Shown: positions 7,754 to 16,575 of the stretch, piece by piece
Position numbering within the stretch: the first letter of the stretch is position 1
How the letters are laid out: every line of letters starts with the position of its first letter
From: JBBDXS01 sp040902195
Lineage (GTDB): Bacteria; Chloroflexota; Dehalococcoidia; DSTF01; RBG-16-68-14
Direction of reading: 5' to 3'
Assembly: GCA_040902195.1 (NCBI GenBank)
Contig: JBBDXS010000007.1
Coordinates: forward strand, 1-39,667
DNA: 39,667 bases
Made by a program: the position numbers and the translations under genes
The notes under the pieces: generated by a model
The model's database searches: none
What the model saw: only the letters and a program-made list of their open reading frames with translations
What the model was told of the DNA's origin: nothing

Positions 7754-8704
7754 ATGTGGCGATACGCTCTTCGCCGTCTTGCATTTCTGCCGCTGATCAT
7801 GCTGGCAGTATCGATCATCACGTTCACCATGTTGCGTGTGCTTCCCGGCCAGGACCCGGCGATCCTGATGGCGGGACAGAACGCGCGCCCGGAGGATGTC
7901 GAGGCAATCCATAAGAGCCTTGGACTGGACCGGCCTATTGCTGTGCAATACCTCGAGTGGACGTCAGACGTACTGCGGGGCGATCTAGGGACGACGTACT
8001 TCGGCCGGCAAGACATTCTGGAAGAGGTGAAGCGGCGTCTTCCTGCGAGCGCGGAGCTTGTCCTGCTAAGCCTCTCGATCAGCGTGGTCGTCGGCGTGAC
8101 GTTTGGCGTCATCTCGGCGGTCAAACGCAATACGCCGATCGACTACGTGGTGCGGCTCTTCGCCGTTATGGGGCAGTCGGTGCCAGACTTCTTCTTGCTC
8201 ATTTTGTTGATTGTGATCCCGTGGACGTTTTGGAATTACTCCGCGCCTATCGGCGGCTCCAGAACGCTCTGGGAGGACCCGATGCACAACATCCGCATGT
8301 ATCTGCCGCCGGCGCTCATTCTCGGCATCGGCGGAGCGGCCGGGATCATGCGTTTGCAGCGCACGACGATGCTGGAGGTGCTGCGCAGCGACTACGTCCG
8401 TACGGCGCGGGCGAAGGGTCTGAGCGGTACAGGAGTCATTATTCGCCACGCGTTTAGGAATACCTTGACGCCGCTTGTGACCACGATCGGGACCTCCTTT
8501 ACATTGGTGTTCGCCGGTTCGGTCGTGGCGGAAACGGTCATGGGTATCGATGGTGTGGGCGTGTTCTTTATCCAGTCTGCCTTGCAGCGGGACTTTCCCG
8601 TCATCCAGTTCCTGGTTCTCTATACGGCAGTTGTCGTCGTCATCGTGAACCTGATCGTAGACTTATCATATGCGTACATCGATCCTCGTGTGCGGTATCG
8701 CTAG
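7754..8704 (+). CDS. ABC transporter permease, DppB/OppB type
   Basis: 316 residues of a BPD_transp_1 permease. The N-terminal membrane segment (LAFLPLIMLAVSIITFTMLRVLPG) with the following PGQDPA pattern is typical of DppB. The EAA loop that touches the ATPase is visible as YVRTARAKGLSGTGVIIRHAFRN. It lies 17 bases after the binding protein gene and 3 bases before the next permease, one operon. It should form the membrane channel with the 8708-9649 product. Confidence 0.93.
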   Translation: MWRYALRRLAFLPLIMLAVSIITFTMLRVLPGQDPAILMAGQNARPEDVEAIHKSLGLDRPIAVQYLEWTSDVLRGDLGTTYFGRQDILEEVKRRLPASAELVLLSLSISVVVGVTFGVISAVKRNTPIDYVVRLFAVMGQSVPDFFLLILLIVIPWTFWNYSAPIGGSRTLWEDPMHNIRMYLPPALILGIGGAAGIMRLQRTTMLEVLRSDYVRTARAKGLSGTGVIIRHAFRNTLTPLVTTIGTSFTLVFAGSVVAETVMGIDGVGVFFIQSALQRDFPVIQFLVLYTAVVVVIVNLIVDLSYAYIDPRVRYR

Positions 8705-8707
8705 GCG

Positions 8708-9649
8708 ATGACAACGCAAGCGACGGCCGCCGCGATTACAGGCTTTGCAGCCGGCGATTCGATGATCGCGTCGGAGACGCCACGCCGGGTCCGTCTCGGA
8801 CGGCTTGCGCGGCGCAACCCCCTGGGCGTCATCGCGCTGATCGTCGTCGTCGCATTCGTTGGTCTGGGCGCGGTGCAGTGGATCAGTCAGGACGTTTTCG
8901 GTAAGGCCGTTGCGCCGTCCGACCCGCGCGACTACAACGCGTCGGAGCAATTGCAGGGCCCGTCCTGGGACCATCCCTTCGGCACGAATCAGCAGGGCCA
9001 GGACATGTTCAGCCGGGTACTTGCTGGTGCGCGCATCTCATTCTTGATCGGATCGATGGCCGTCCTGTTCGGCTTCCTTCCGGGCGCCATGCTCGGCATC
9101 ATGTCCGGCTACTTTCAAAGATGGGTCGACTACGTTATTCAGCGTAGCGGAGAGGCGTGGGCGGCGTTTCCCGTTTTGTTTTTGTACCTCGCGTTGATCA
9201 CGGCGTTTGGTCAAGGGCTCAAGATCATCGCGATCGTGATCATCATCTCAGGACTCTTCGGCGGTTCGAGGGTGTTACGCGTGGCGGCGCTCGTGACGAA
9301 GCAGAACGACTATGTCGAGGCGTCGCGAGCGCTGGGCGCGAGCGAGATGCGGATTCTGCTGCGCCACATCGTTCCCAACGTCATGCCCATCATCATCGTG
9401 TTCGCCAGCAGCGTGTTCGCCGTCTCTGTGCTTGGAGAAGCGACGCTCAGCTTCCTCGGCATCGGCGTTGAGCCGAGCACGCCGTCGTGGGGCATAGACC
9501 TGAACAAGGCACGACAGAACGCGCGTCTGTATCCGCACCTGGCCGTGTTCCCCGGCATCGCGATTAGCCTCGTCGTCCTCGGCTTTAACCTCCTCGGCGA
9601 CACGCTGCGAGACATCCTCGATCCGCGGCTGCGCGGTACCCTTCGCTAG
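8708..9649 (+). CDS. ABC transporter permease, DppC/OppC type
   Basis: 313 residues. The N-terminal domain with RNPLGVIALIVVVAFVGLG and the DHPFGTNQQGQDMFSRVLAGARIS segment is diagnostic of DppC/OppC. The EAA loop is YVEASRALGASEMRILLRHIVPN. An internal ATG at 8762 is an alternative start. No DppD/DppF ATPase genes follow; the next ATPases are of the Liv type and have their own promoter. Confidence 0.93.
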   Translation: MTTQATAAAITGFAAGDSMIASETPRRVRLGRLARRNPLGVIALIVVVAFVGLGAVQWISQDVFGKAVAPSDPRDYNASEQLQGPSWDHPFGTNQQGQDMFSRVLAGARISFLIGSMAVLFGFLPGAMLGIMSGYFQRWVDYVIQRSGEAWAAFPVLFLYLALITAFGQGLKIIAIVIIISGLFGGSRVLRVAALVTKQNDYVEASRALGASEMRILLRHIVPNVMPIIIVFASSVFAVSVLGEATLSFLGIGVEPSTPSWGIDLNKARQNARLYPHLAVFPGIAISLVVLGFNLLGDTLRDILDPRLRGTLR

Positions 9650-9657
9650 CGCGCGGC

Positions 9658-9685
9658 TTGACACTCCTATCACATCGTCTATGAT
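9658..9685 (+). promoter_or_regulatory. Promoter of the livGFHMK operon
   Basis: TTGACA at 9658-9663 and TATGAT at 9680-9685 with a 16-base spacer, a strong sigma-70-type match. It starts 8 bases after the dppC-type gene ends and indicates that the liv genes are transcribed separately. Confidence 0.65.
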
Positions 9686-9747
9686 GCGCTCGATCATGCG
9701 TGTGTCATCCCGCCAGGGTGCCGCGGAGCAATCGTCCGCCCATCGCT

Positions 9748-10515
9748 ATGCCGCTGCTTGAGATCGAAGACCTAACGATCCGCTTCGGCGGCATCGTCGC
9801 GCTCGACAGTGTGTCATTCTCGACGGGGCAGGGGCAGATCATGGGCGTGATCGGCCCGAACGGCGCCGGCAAGACAACTGTTTTCAACTGCATTACGCGT
9901 GTCTATACTCCCGACCATGGCTCCATCATCTTCGAGAAGGGAAGCCTGCGCCGTCTCGCGGCGCACGAGGTGATCGGCGCGGGTGTGGCGCGCACGTTCC
10001 AAAACCTCGAGCTCTTCAAATCGATGAGCGTGCTCGAAAACCTCCTCGTCGGCCAGCATTCCACCACGCGCAGCAACCCTGTCGAATGCGCGTTCCGCCT
10101 CCCCCGTTCCGTTCAAGAAGAGCGCCGGACCCGCATTCGTGCGAACGAGGTCCTCGACTTCCTTGAACTCGGCGCCTATCGCGACACGAACGTCGCCGGG
10201 CTCCCGTTCGGGCTGAAGAAGCGCGTCGAGATGGCACGCGCGCTCGTCTCGTCGCCACGGCTGCTCCTGCTAGACGAGCCCGCGAACGGTCTGAGCCACG
10301 AAGAAGTGCAATCGCTCGACACACTCATTCGCTCGCTGAGAGACGAGTTCAAGCTGACGGTTCTCCTGGTGGAGCATCATATGGGGTTAGTGATGTCGGT
10401 TTCGGATCGAGTGTGCGTCCTGAACTTCGGCCGCAAGATCGCGGACGGCACACCGAAGGAAGTGCAGCAAGACCCCGCTGTGATTGAGGCATACCTTGGC
10501 ACACCCGCTGCTTAA
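9748..10515 (+). CDS. livG: Branched-chain amino acid-type ABC transporter ATPase LivG
   Basis: 255 residues from the ATG at 9748 (MPLLEIEDLTIRFGG); the frame extends upstream to a GTG at 9700 without family similarity. Walker A GPNGAGKTT, Q-loop in ARTFQNLELF, a signature region LPFGLKKRVEMARAL (LivG proteins usually deviate from LSGGQ here) and Walker B LLLLDEPANGL are all present. It ends with the typical IEAYLG. It energises import with LivF. The livF frame begins before this gene ends, so the pair is translationally linked. Confidence 0.92.
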   Translation: MPLLEIEDLTIRFGGIVALDSVSFSTGQGQIMGVIGPNGAGKTTVFNCITRVYTPDHGSIIFEKGSLRRLAAHEVIGAGVARTFQNLELFKSMSVLENLLVGQHSTTRSNPVECAFRLPRSVQEERRTRIRANEVLDFLELGAYRDTNVAGLPFGLKKRVEMARALVSSPRLLLLDEPANGLSHEEVQSLDTLIRSLRDEFKLTVLLVEHHMGLVMSVSDRVCVLNFGRKIADGTPKEVQQDPAVIEAYLGTPAA

Positions 10516-11212
10516 GCTGGACGACGTCCACGCATCGTACGGCCCCGTGCTCGCCCTGCGTGGCGTATCGGTCGACGTGCCGGAGGGCGCCATTGTTTCG
10601 ATGCTCGGTCCGAACGGCGCCGGCAAGTCATCGACACTGCGCGCGGTCTCCGGCCTGATCCGTCCGACGCACGGCACCATCGAGTTCGACGGCAAACGCA
10701 TCGACCACATGTCGCCGGAGCGCATCGTGCAACTGGGTGTCTCGCAGGTGCCGGAGGGACGCCAGATCTTCGGAGAGCTGAGCGTGCGCGAGAACCTCAT
10801 CCTCGGCGCGTGGACGCGTCGCGATGGCGGCGTTCGCCAGGACATCGGGCGCATCTACTCATACTTTCCGGTGCTCGGCGAACGGCAGAACCAGCGTGCG
10901 GCCCTGCTCAGCGGCGGCGAGCAGCAGATGCTCGCCATCGGCCGCTCGCTCATGGCCAAGCCGCGCCTGCTGCTGCTCGACGAGCCATCGCTCGGGCTCG
11001 CGCCGATTCTCGTACGCGAGCTGTTCGAGATCATCGGCTCCATCAGCGAGAAGGAGGGGCTCACGATCCTCCTCGTCGAGCAGGACGTGAACCTCGCCTT
11101 GGGAATCGCGCAGTACGGCTATTTGCTCGAAACGGGCACGGTCGCCCTTTCGGACACCGCCGCCAACTTGCGCAGCAACGAGCAGGTGCGCCGCTCGTAC
11201 TTGGGGTACTAG
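10484..11212 (+). CDS. livF: Branched-chain amino acid-type ABC transporter ATPase LivF
   Basis: About 240 residues. There is no ATG near the expected N-terminus; TTG codons at 10484 and 10496 are the candidates, and both lie inside the end of livG. Walker A GPNGAGKSS, the canonical signature LLSGGEQQML and Walker B LLLLDEPSLGLAP are present, with the LivF-type VPEGRQIFGELSVREN segment. It forms the ATPase heterodimer with LivG. livH starts 3 bases after its stop. Confidence 0.92.
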   Translation: MRHTLAHPLLKLDDVHASYGPVLALRGVSVDVPEGAIVSMLGPNGAGKSSTLRAVSGLIRPTHGTIEFDGKRIDHMSPERIVQLGVSQVPEGRQIFGELSVRENLILGAWTRRDGGVRQDIGRIYSYFPVLGERQNQRAALLSGGEQQMLAIGRSLMAKPRLLLLDEPSLGLAPILVRELFEIIGSISEKEGLTILLVEQDVNLALGIAQYGYLLETGTVALSDTAANLRSNEQVRRSYLGY

Positions 11213-11214
11213 TA

Positions 11215-12153
11215 ATGATGCTCTTTCATATCGCACCCGTCTTCCTCGCCCAGCCGCCGTGGGAGGATCCGAGCCTGTTCGCCCAGCAAGCGATCAGCGG
11301 CATCGCCAGCGGCAGCCTGTTCGCGCTCCTCGCGCTCGCGATCGTGATGATCTACCGCTCGACGTCCGTGCTGAACTTCGGTCAGGGCGAGCTGGCCATG
11401 TTCACCACGTTCATCTCGTGGTCGTTCATGACGCGGATGGACTTCTGGCCCGCGTTCTTGCTCGCGATCCTCGTCGCGGCCGCGATCGGCGGTGCGCTCG
11501 AGCGCTTCGTCCTGCGTCCCGTTGAGGAAGCGCCGCCGCTGAACAGCCTGATTGTCACACTCGGCCTGTTCACGATTTTCAACGGGCTGGCGCTCTACAT
11601 CTGGGGTCCGCTGCCTAAGGCCTTCGGCCCGTTCTCATTCTTTAGCGGCACGCCGTACTGCGCGGGCGAGGTGTGCATCGGCAGGCTCAACGTAGGCGTC
11701 CTCATCATCACGTTCGTGATCATGGCGGCGCTCTACCTGCTCTTCCAGCGTACGCGTATTGGGCTGGGCATGCGCGCCACCGCAAATAACCGCCTCGCCA
11801 GCCAACTCGTCGGCATTCCGGTGGGGCGCATGCTCACGATCGGCTGGGGGCTCGCGGCCGCCATCGGCGCCGTGGCGGGAGTGTTTGTCGCGCAAGGCCT
11901 GAGCCTGACGACCTTCACCATGTTCTCGGTGCTGCTCTACGCGTTCGCCAGCGCCGTGCTGGGCGGCCTTGATAGTCCGGTCGGCGCCGTGGTGGGCGGC
12001 TTAACGGTCGGAATCGTGAAGAACATGGCGTCGACCTATGTTCCACCGGACATCGGCAGCGTCGATGTGACCGTGGCGTTCGCGCTCATCGTCTTCGTGC
12101 TCATGTTGCGACCCGAAGGGCTCTTCGGGCGGCCGGCGCAGCGCAGAGTGTAA
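11215..12153 (+). CDS. livH: Branched-chain amino acid-type ABC transporter permease LivH
   Basis: 312 residues. The start is ATG 11215 (a second ATG follows immediately at 11218). The open frame runs much further upstream, but that part is only a shadow of livF. The LivH-type N-terminus is clear (GIASGSLFALLALAIVMIYRSTSVLNFGQGELAM), with about eight hydrophobic segments and the GLGMRATANNRLASQLVG cytoplasmic loop. The stop TAA overlaps the ATG of livM (TAATG). Confidence 0.94.
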   Translation: MMLFHIAPVFLAQPPWEDPSLFAQQAISGIASGSLFALLALAIVMIYRSTSVLNFGQGELAMFTTFISWSFMTRMDFWPAFLLAILVAAAIGGALERFVLRPVEEAPPLNSLIVTLGLFTIFNGLALYIWGPLPKAFGPFSFFSGTPYCAGEVCIGRLNVGVLIITFVIMAALYLLFQRTRIGLGMRATANNRLASQLVGIPVGRMLTIGWGLAAAIGAVAGVFVAQGLSLTTFTMFSVLLYAFASAVLGGLDSPVGAVVGGLTVGIVKNMASTYVPPDIGSVDVTVAFALIVFVLMLRPEGLFGRPAQRRV

Positions 12154-13280
12154 TGCCCGACCGCATTCCCTATGTCCGCATCTTCTGGTTTGCCCTCCTT
12201 GGGACCGCGCTCATCGCATTCCCGTATATGCACTCGTGGCCGTTCTTCTCAAGCTTTATCACCGAGTTCCGAACGTTCAACATGACGATGCTCGGCGTAT
12301 GGCTGCTGGTAGTACTGGGGATGAACCTGCTCACCGGATACAGCGGCCAGATCTCGCTCGGTCACGCTGCTATCGTGCTAATCGGCGCCTACACGACGGG
12401 CATCCTCTTCGACCAGTATCACGTGCCGCTGGCGCTCGCGGTCCTGCTCGCCGCTGGGTTTACGGGCGTAGTCGGCGGCGTTGTCGTTGGGATCCCGGCA
12501 GTGCGTCTGAGCGGGCCGTATCTCGCCATCGCGACGTTCGCGATGGTGATCAGCCTGCCGCAGATCCTGAAGATCGAGAAATTAACGCGCTGGACGAATG
12601 GCTCGCTCGGCGTGCGCGTGGATGAGCTCCAGCCGCCGGGTTGGTTCGACTTCCTCGATCACACGCAGTGGCTCTATTACACGACGATGTTCTCTGCCGT
12701 CATCATGTCGATCATCTTCTGGAACTTGACGCGGAGCCGCGTCGGTCGCGCGCTGGCCGCAGTGCGCGACAGCGAGATCGGCGCCGAGCAAATGGGTATC
12801 AACGTCCCGCTCTACAAGGCGCTTGCGTTCGGCATCAGCTCGTTCTACGGCGGAATTGCGGGAGGGCTGTTCTTCCAGGCGCAGGCGTTCGTGGGGCCGG
12901 AAAGCCTGGGCTTCCTTGACTCGATCCTGTTCTTGGTCGCCATCGTCATCGGTGGCCTTGGGACCGTGCTCGGCAGCGTCTTCGGCGCGTTTTTCCTCAC
13001 CTACCAGGGTGAGATCATCAGCAACCTGAGCGACTGGGGAATCCCGGACGCCGCCCAGCTGCGCGGCGTGATCTACGGCGGGCTCCTCATCGCCACGATC
13101 CTTCTTTTCCCACGAGGCCTTGCCTACTTCTTCCACGGCCTGGCCGAAGGCCGGCTGCCGGCGCTGCGTGTGCCGGCGTTCGCGGAGCTGCGCGCGAGTC
13201 TGGGCGGCGGCCTGGGCCGTCTTGGCATTACAGGCAATCGCGTTGCGAAGCCACAGGACCGCAAGAACGATAAGACATAA
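12153..13280 (+). CDS. livM: Branched-chain amino acid-type ABC transporter permease LivM
   Basis: 375 residues. LivM features: MNLLTGYSGQISLGHAAIVLIGAY near the N-terminus, RLSGPYLAIATFAMV, and the ATPase-contacting loop SRVGRALAAVRDSEIGAEQMGINV. The C-terminal about 45 residues are a basic cytoplasmic tail, slightly longer than in the E. coli protein. It should pair with LivH in the membrane. Confidence 0.94.
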   Translation: MPDRIPYVRIFWFALLGTALIAFPYMHSWPFFSSFITEFRTFNMTMLGVWLLVVLGMNLLTGYSGQISLGHAAIVLIGAYTTGILFDQYHVPLALAVLLAAGFTGVVGGVVVGIPAVRLSGPYLAIATFAMVISLPQILKIEKLTRWTNGSLGVRVDELQPPGWFDFLDHTQWLYYTTMFSAVIMSIIFWNLTRSRVGRALAAVRDSEIGAEQMGINVPLYKALAFGISSFYGGIAGGLFFQAQAFVGPESLGFLDSILFLVAIVIGGLGTVLGSVFGAFFLTYQGEIISNLSDWGIPDAAQLRGVIYGGLLIATILLFPRGLAYFFHGLAEGRLPALRVPAFAELRASLGGGLGRLGITGNRVAKPQDRKNDKT

Positions 13281-13360
13281 CGCCCTTGGATTAGCTCCAG
13301 GGAGCGGTGGTGTGTATACTCTGCCCGTTCCCAAGACAGAACTTGTACGGAGGTAGAAAG

Positions 13361-14734
13361 ATGCGAAAGTCCCTGCTCTTTTGGCTCCTCGGCCTGATAG
13401 TCGGCGGGCTGCTCGTCTTTTCCGCGGCTTGCGGCGACGACAAGAAGGATGACGGCGACAAGACGCCCGCCGGCGGAACTCCGAACGCGACGCAGCCCTC
13501 AGGCGCGTCTCCCGGCGTGACCGACACGGAGGTCAAGCTCGGTACGCACACGTCGCTGACCGGCCCGATCTCCGCGTACAACATCATCCCGAACTTCACG
13601 AAGGCGTATTTCGACCACATCAATGAGACGGAAGGTGGCGTCAACGGCCGCACGATCAACTACCTGCGAGAGGACGACGCGTACTCGCCGGCTGAGGCGG
13701 TCTCGCTCACGCGCAAGCTCGTCGAACAGGACCACATCTTCGCGATGTTCAACGCGCTCGGCACGCCCAACCACCTCCAGGTCGTCGATTACCTGCAGGA
13801 CAACGGCGTTCCGGATATGTTCGTCGCTACCGGCGCGACCGAATGGGTGAAGGACCCGTCGGCGAGGCCGCTCGTCTTCGGCTCCAATCCGAACTACACG
13901 GGCGAGGGTCTGGCGATCGGCAAGTGGATCGTCGACAACATGGGCGCGGACGCGAAGGTCGGTGTCGTCTACCAGAACGACGACTTCGGTGTCGACGGCC
14001 TCGCGGGCGTCAAGCTCGCGCTGCCTGTCGAGAGCGAGCAGCCGTACGAGGTGACCGATCCGGACCTAAGCTCACAGATCGCCCAGCTCCGCTCGGCGGA
14101 CGTCGACGTCGTCGTCATGTTCTCGACGCCGCTCCTGTTGGGCCAGGGGATCAAGTACGCCCGCTCCGACCTGGGTTGGGACGTTCAGTTCGCCATCAGC
14201 GCGGTCAGCATGAACGAGCTGACCTCACTTATTGCTGGAGGAGGGCAAGGAGGACAAAGATGCGGACTGGAATTGGCTGTGGAAGGATGCCTCATAGACG
14301 GAACGGTCGGCCCGGTTGCGACTTACATGGCGTACCAGACGAGCGTTCCGGCCGTGCAGGCGCACGTCGATCTCGTCGCCAACAGCGGCATTAGGGATGC
14401 AAAGGCGACCGTGCTGACGATGTACGCGCAGTACGTGGCGGAGCTGATGGTGGAGACGCTGCGCATCGCAGGCGCGGACCTGACACGTGAGAGCCTCGTG
14501 GCCGCGGCGGAGTCGATCACCGACTGGACGTGCTCAGTCTGCCTCTTCCCGCTCACGCTCGGCCCGGACGACCACGACCCGGCACAGGGCTTGGCATTCG
14601 GCAAGTACGTGGGCGGCCAGGTGGTCATCACCGACACCGCGTACAGTTGGGAAGGCGTCGCGGTCGCCGACCTGAGCCTCGACTCGCTGACGGAGCTTGA
14701 GGTGCCGGCCGACGCGCTCACGCCCCCGCAGTAG
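13361..14734 (+). CDS. Branched-chain amino acid-type ABC transporter binding lipoprotein (LivK-like)
   Basis: 457 residues from ATG 13361, preceded by GGAGGT at ideal spacing; the upstream extension to 13307 is untranslated. The signal peptide ends in a lipobox SAACG, followed by an acidic spacer and the Peripla_BP_6 fold (VKLGTHTSLTGPISAYN, YLREDDAYSPAEAVSLTRKL, VGVVYQNDDFGVDG). It is the fifth gene of the liv operon, 80 bases after livM, and a TATACT at 13314-13319 may be an internal promoter boosting it. The ligand could be branched-chain amino acids, amides or aromatic acids; the sequence does not decide. Confidence 0.92.
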   Translation: MRKSLLFWLLGLIVGGLLVFSAACGDDKKDDGDKTPAGGTPNATQPSGASPGVTDTEVKLGTHTSLTGPISAYNIIPNFTKAYFDHINETEGGVNGRTINYLREDDAYSPAEAVSLTRKLVEQDHIFAMFNALGTPNHLQVVDYLQDNGVPDMFVATGATEWVKDPSARPLVFGSNPNYTGEGLAIGKWIVDNMGADAKVGVVYQNDDFGVDGLAGVKLALPVESEQPYEVTDPDLSSQIAQLRSADVDVVVMFSTPLLLGQGIKYARSDLGWDVQFAISAVSMNELTSLIAGGGQGGQRCGLELAVEGCLIDGTVGPVATYMAYQTSVPAVQAHVDLVANSGIRDAKATVLTMYAQYVAELMVETLRIAGADLTRESLVAAAESITDWTCSVCLFPLTLGPDDHDPAQGLAFGKYVGGQVVITDTAYSWEGVAVADLSLDSLTELEVPADALTPPQ

Positions 14735-14752
14735 GCCGTAAGGAAGCAATGC

Positions 14753-14786
14753 CGAAGAGGGCCGGGTTCGATACCGGCCCTCTTCG
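14753..14786 (+). terminator. Terminator hairpin after the liv operon
   Basis: A perfect 13-base-pair stem (CGAAGAGGGCCGG against its complement) with an 8-base loop, 19 bases after the livK-like stop. There is no run of T after it, so it may stabilise the 3' end or act as an inefficient or L-shaped terminator. Confidence 0.6.
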
Positions 14787-14830
14787 TAAGCCCGAGCGAG
14801 GGCGCTCGATGAGGAAGCGAAGGAGCAGCG

Positions 14831-15469
14831 ATGCAACAGCAACTCACCATGCAACCGACGCTCGGCTCGGCGCTCTTCCCGACATCGAACACGTTCATTC
14901 GCCAAGCACTGCTCGTCGTAGGTGCGGTGGTCTTTCTGGCGCTTTGCGCGCAGATCTCCTGGAATCTGCCCTTCAGCCACGCGAAGGACGGCAGGATTGT
15001 CCCGATCACCGGGCAGACGTTCGCCGTGCTCCTGATTGGTGCATTGCTCGGCAGCCGCCTCGCCGGCGTCTCGGTCTTCAGCTACATGACCGTTGGCGTT
15101 GCCGGCATCCCCGTCTTCGCCGATTGGAGCCGCTACTACAGCGCGTTCGCCGGGCCAACGGGCGGCTACATCATCGGCTTCTTCTTCGCGGCGGTCCTGG
15201 TTGGCTGGTTCGCCGAGCGCGGGTGGGACCGCGGCCGCTGGATCGTTCTCCCTATGTTGTTAGGCAATGCGCTGATCTATGTGCCGGGCCTGATCTGGCT
15301 CAACGGTTGGTTCCACGTGATGAGCTTTCCCACGGGCTGGCACGTAGCGTTGGACAACGGCCTGTGGCCGTTCGTCGCGGGCGATCTGGCGAAGCTTGTC
15401 GCGGCGGCGCTTGTCGTGCCGGCCGGCTGGTCGCTCGCCGAGTGGATCCGCGCTGGCGAGAAGTCGTAG
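14831..15469 (+). CDS. bioY: Biotin transporter BioY (ECF S-component)
   Basis: 212 residues with about six membrane segments. The BioY signature is visible: VPITGQTFAVLLIGALLGSR, then GVAGIPVF, then the GPTGGYIIGF motif. It binds and imports biotin, alone or with an EcfAT energising module not seen here. AAGGAG lies 7 bases before the ATG. No BirA-type operator was recognised upstream. Biotin would serve the carboxylases of the acyl-CoA metabolism hinted at elsewhere in the window, a contextual inference. It converges on the next gene with only 4 bases between stops. Confidence 0.93.
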   Translation: MQQQLTMQPTLGSALFPTSNTFIRQALLVVGAVVFLALCAQISWNLPFSHAKDGRIVPITGQTFAVLLIGALLGSRLAGVSVFSYMTVGVAGIPVFADWSRYYSAFAGPTGGYIIGFFFAAVLVGWFAERGWDRGRWIVLPMLLGNALIYVPGLIWLNGWFHVMSFPTGWHVALDNGLWPFVAGDLAKLVAAALVVPAGWSLAEWIRAGEKS

Positions 15470-15473
15470 CGCG

Positions 15474-16460
15474 CTAGAGACGCACCGGCAGCCAGCTCTC
15501 CGCGGCGCGATAGCACGCGTCTACGAGCGCGACTGCGGCGAGGCCCTCGCGTACGCCGGCGGCGCGCGACTTCCCGTCGCGGATCGCGGCGAGAAACGCT
15601 TCGTCGCCCGCGGCGTAGCCCCAGCGACGCGCGACCGGCAGATCGCTTACGTCGAGCAGCTCAGGCTGCGCCTCGAGGCCGTGCTGGAACGTGACGCGCT
15701 CCATCTCCTCCGTTACCGCGGTCGCGTACTCGCCGTAGACCTCAACGCGCTCGTAAGGGAAGAGCCACGTCGTGTGCGCAGACGACGTCAGCGTCGCGGC
15801 CATGCCCGACGCGAACGTGAGGATGATCGCGAAGTCGTCGAGCTGGGCCGAGCACGTCTGTCGCGCGCGGCAGACGGCTTCCGTCACCGGGCCGAAGAGC
15901 CAGGACGCCATATCGAGTAGATGGATCGGCGTCTCGTAGAGGTAGCCGCCCGTGTGCGACGGGTCGCCCACCCACGAAGGCTTGAGCAGCTCGCCGCGAT
16001 TCATCTTCATGTTCGCCCAGCGCGCTCCGAGCCGCCCGTCCTCGATGCGACGCTTGAGCTCCGTGTAGACCGCGGCGTAGCGTTTGTTGAAGCCGATCTG
16101 GTAGACGCCGCTCGCGCGCTCCGCCGCGTTGTAGACGCGACGCGCCTCGGCCGGCGAGGTGGCCATCGGCTTCTCGGAGAAGACGTGCAGCCCCGCTTCG
16201 AGCGCGGCGACGGCCATGCCCGCGTGGTGGACGTTTGGCGCGCAGATGTAGACGGCGTCGCAGGATGCGAGCAGGTCCTCGAACGAGGGGACGGTGCGCG
16301 CGCCGGTCTTGGCCGCGAACGCGCCGGCATGCGACTCGTTCGGGTCGAAGACGGTGGTCAGCTTCGTTCCCGGCTGCGCGGCGAGCACGCCGGCGTGTAC
16401 GCCTGCGATGAAGCCGGCCCCCGCGAACCCTACGCGCATCTCGGACACAACGAGGGGCAT
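15474..16460 (-). CDS. Gfo/Idh/MocA-family NAD(P)-dependent oxidoreductase
   Basis: About 329 residues from ATG 16460; an ATG at 16439 (MRVGFAGAGF) is an equally good start and there is no strong ribosome site at either. The Rossmann motif VGFAGAGFIAGVHAG opens the protein, followed by the family EKPMATSPAEA motif (the conserved Lys of EKP contacts cofactor and substrate) and a C-terminal alpha/beta domain with the GGYLYETPIHLLD segment. Members oxidise or reduce sugars, inositols and related compounds; the substrate cannot be read from the sequence. The gene stands alone, convergent with bioY. Confidence 0.88.
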   Translation of the reverse strand: MPLVVSEMRVGFAGAGFIAGVHAGVLAAQPGTKLTTVFDPNESHAGAFAAKTGARTVPSFEDLLASCDAVYICAPNVHHAGMAVAALEAGLHVFSEKPMATSPAEARRVYNAAERASGVYQIGFNKRYAAVYTELKRRIEDGRLGARWANMKMNRGELLKPSWVGDPSHTGGYLYETPIHLLDMASWLFGPVTEAVCRARQTCSAQLDDFAIILTFASGMAATLTSSAHTTWLFPYERVEVYGEYATAVTEEMERVTFQHGLEAQPELLDVSDLPVARRWGYAAGDEAFLAAIRDGKSRAAGVREGLAAVALVDACYRAAESWLPVRL

Positions 16461-16575
16461 GGTAGCGGGAGGAAGGAACAAGGAACAGGGACAGCGTTGC
16501 GTTGACACAGGATCGACCTCGTTTGTTCGGTGACGTTTGCGTGTTACTGTCTGACCGGTGCGCTTACGCCGCGGG

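Noticed and set aside
14754..14785. TTCGATA loop suggesting a tRNA T-arm
   Set aside because: The stem is 13 base pairs with an 8-base loop, and no acceptor, D or anticodon arms surround it; it is a terminator-like hairpin after the liv operon.
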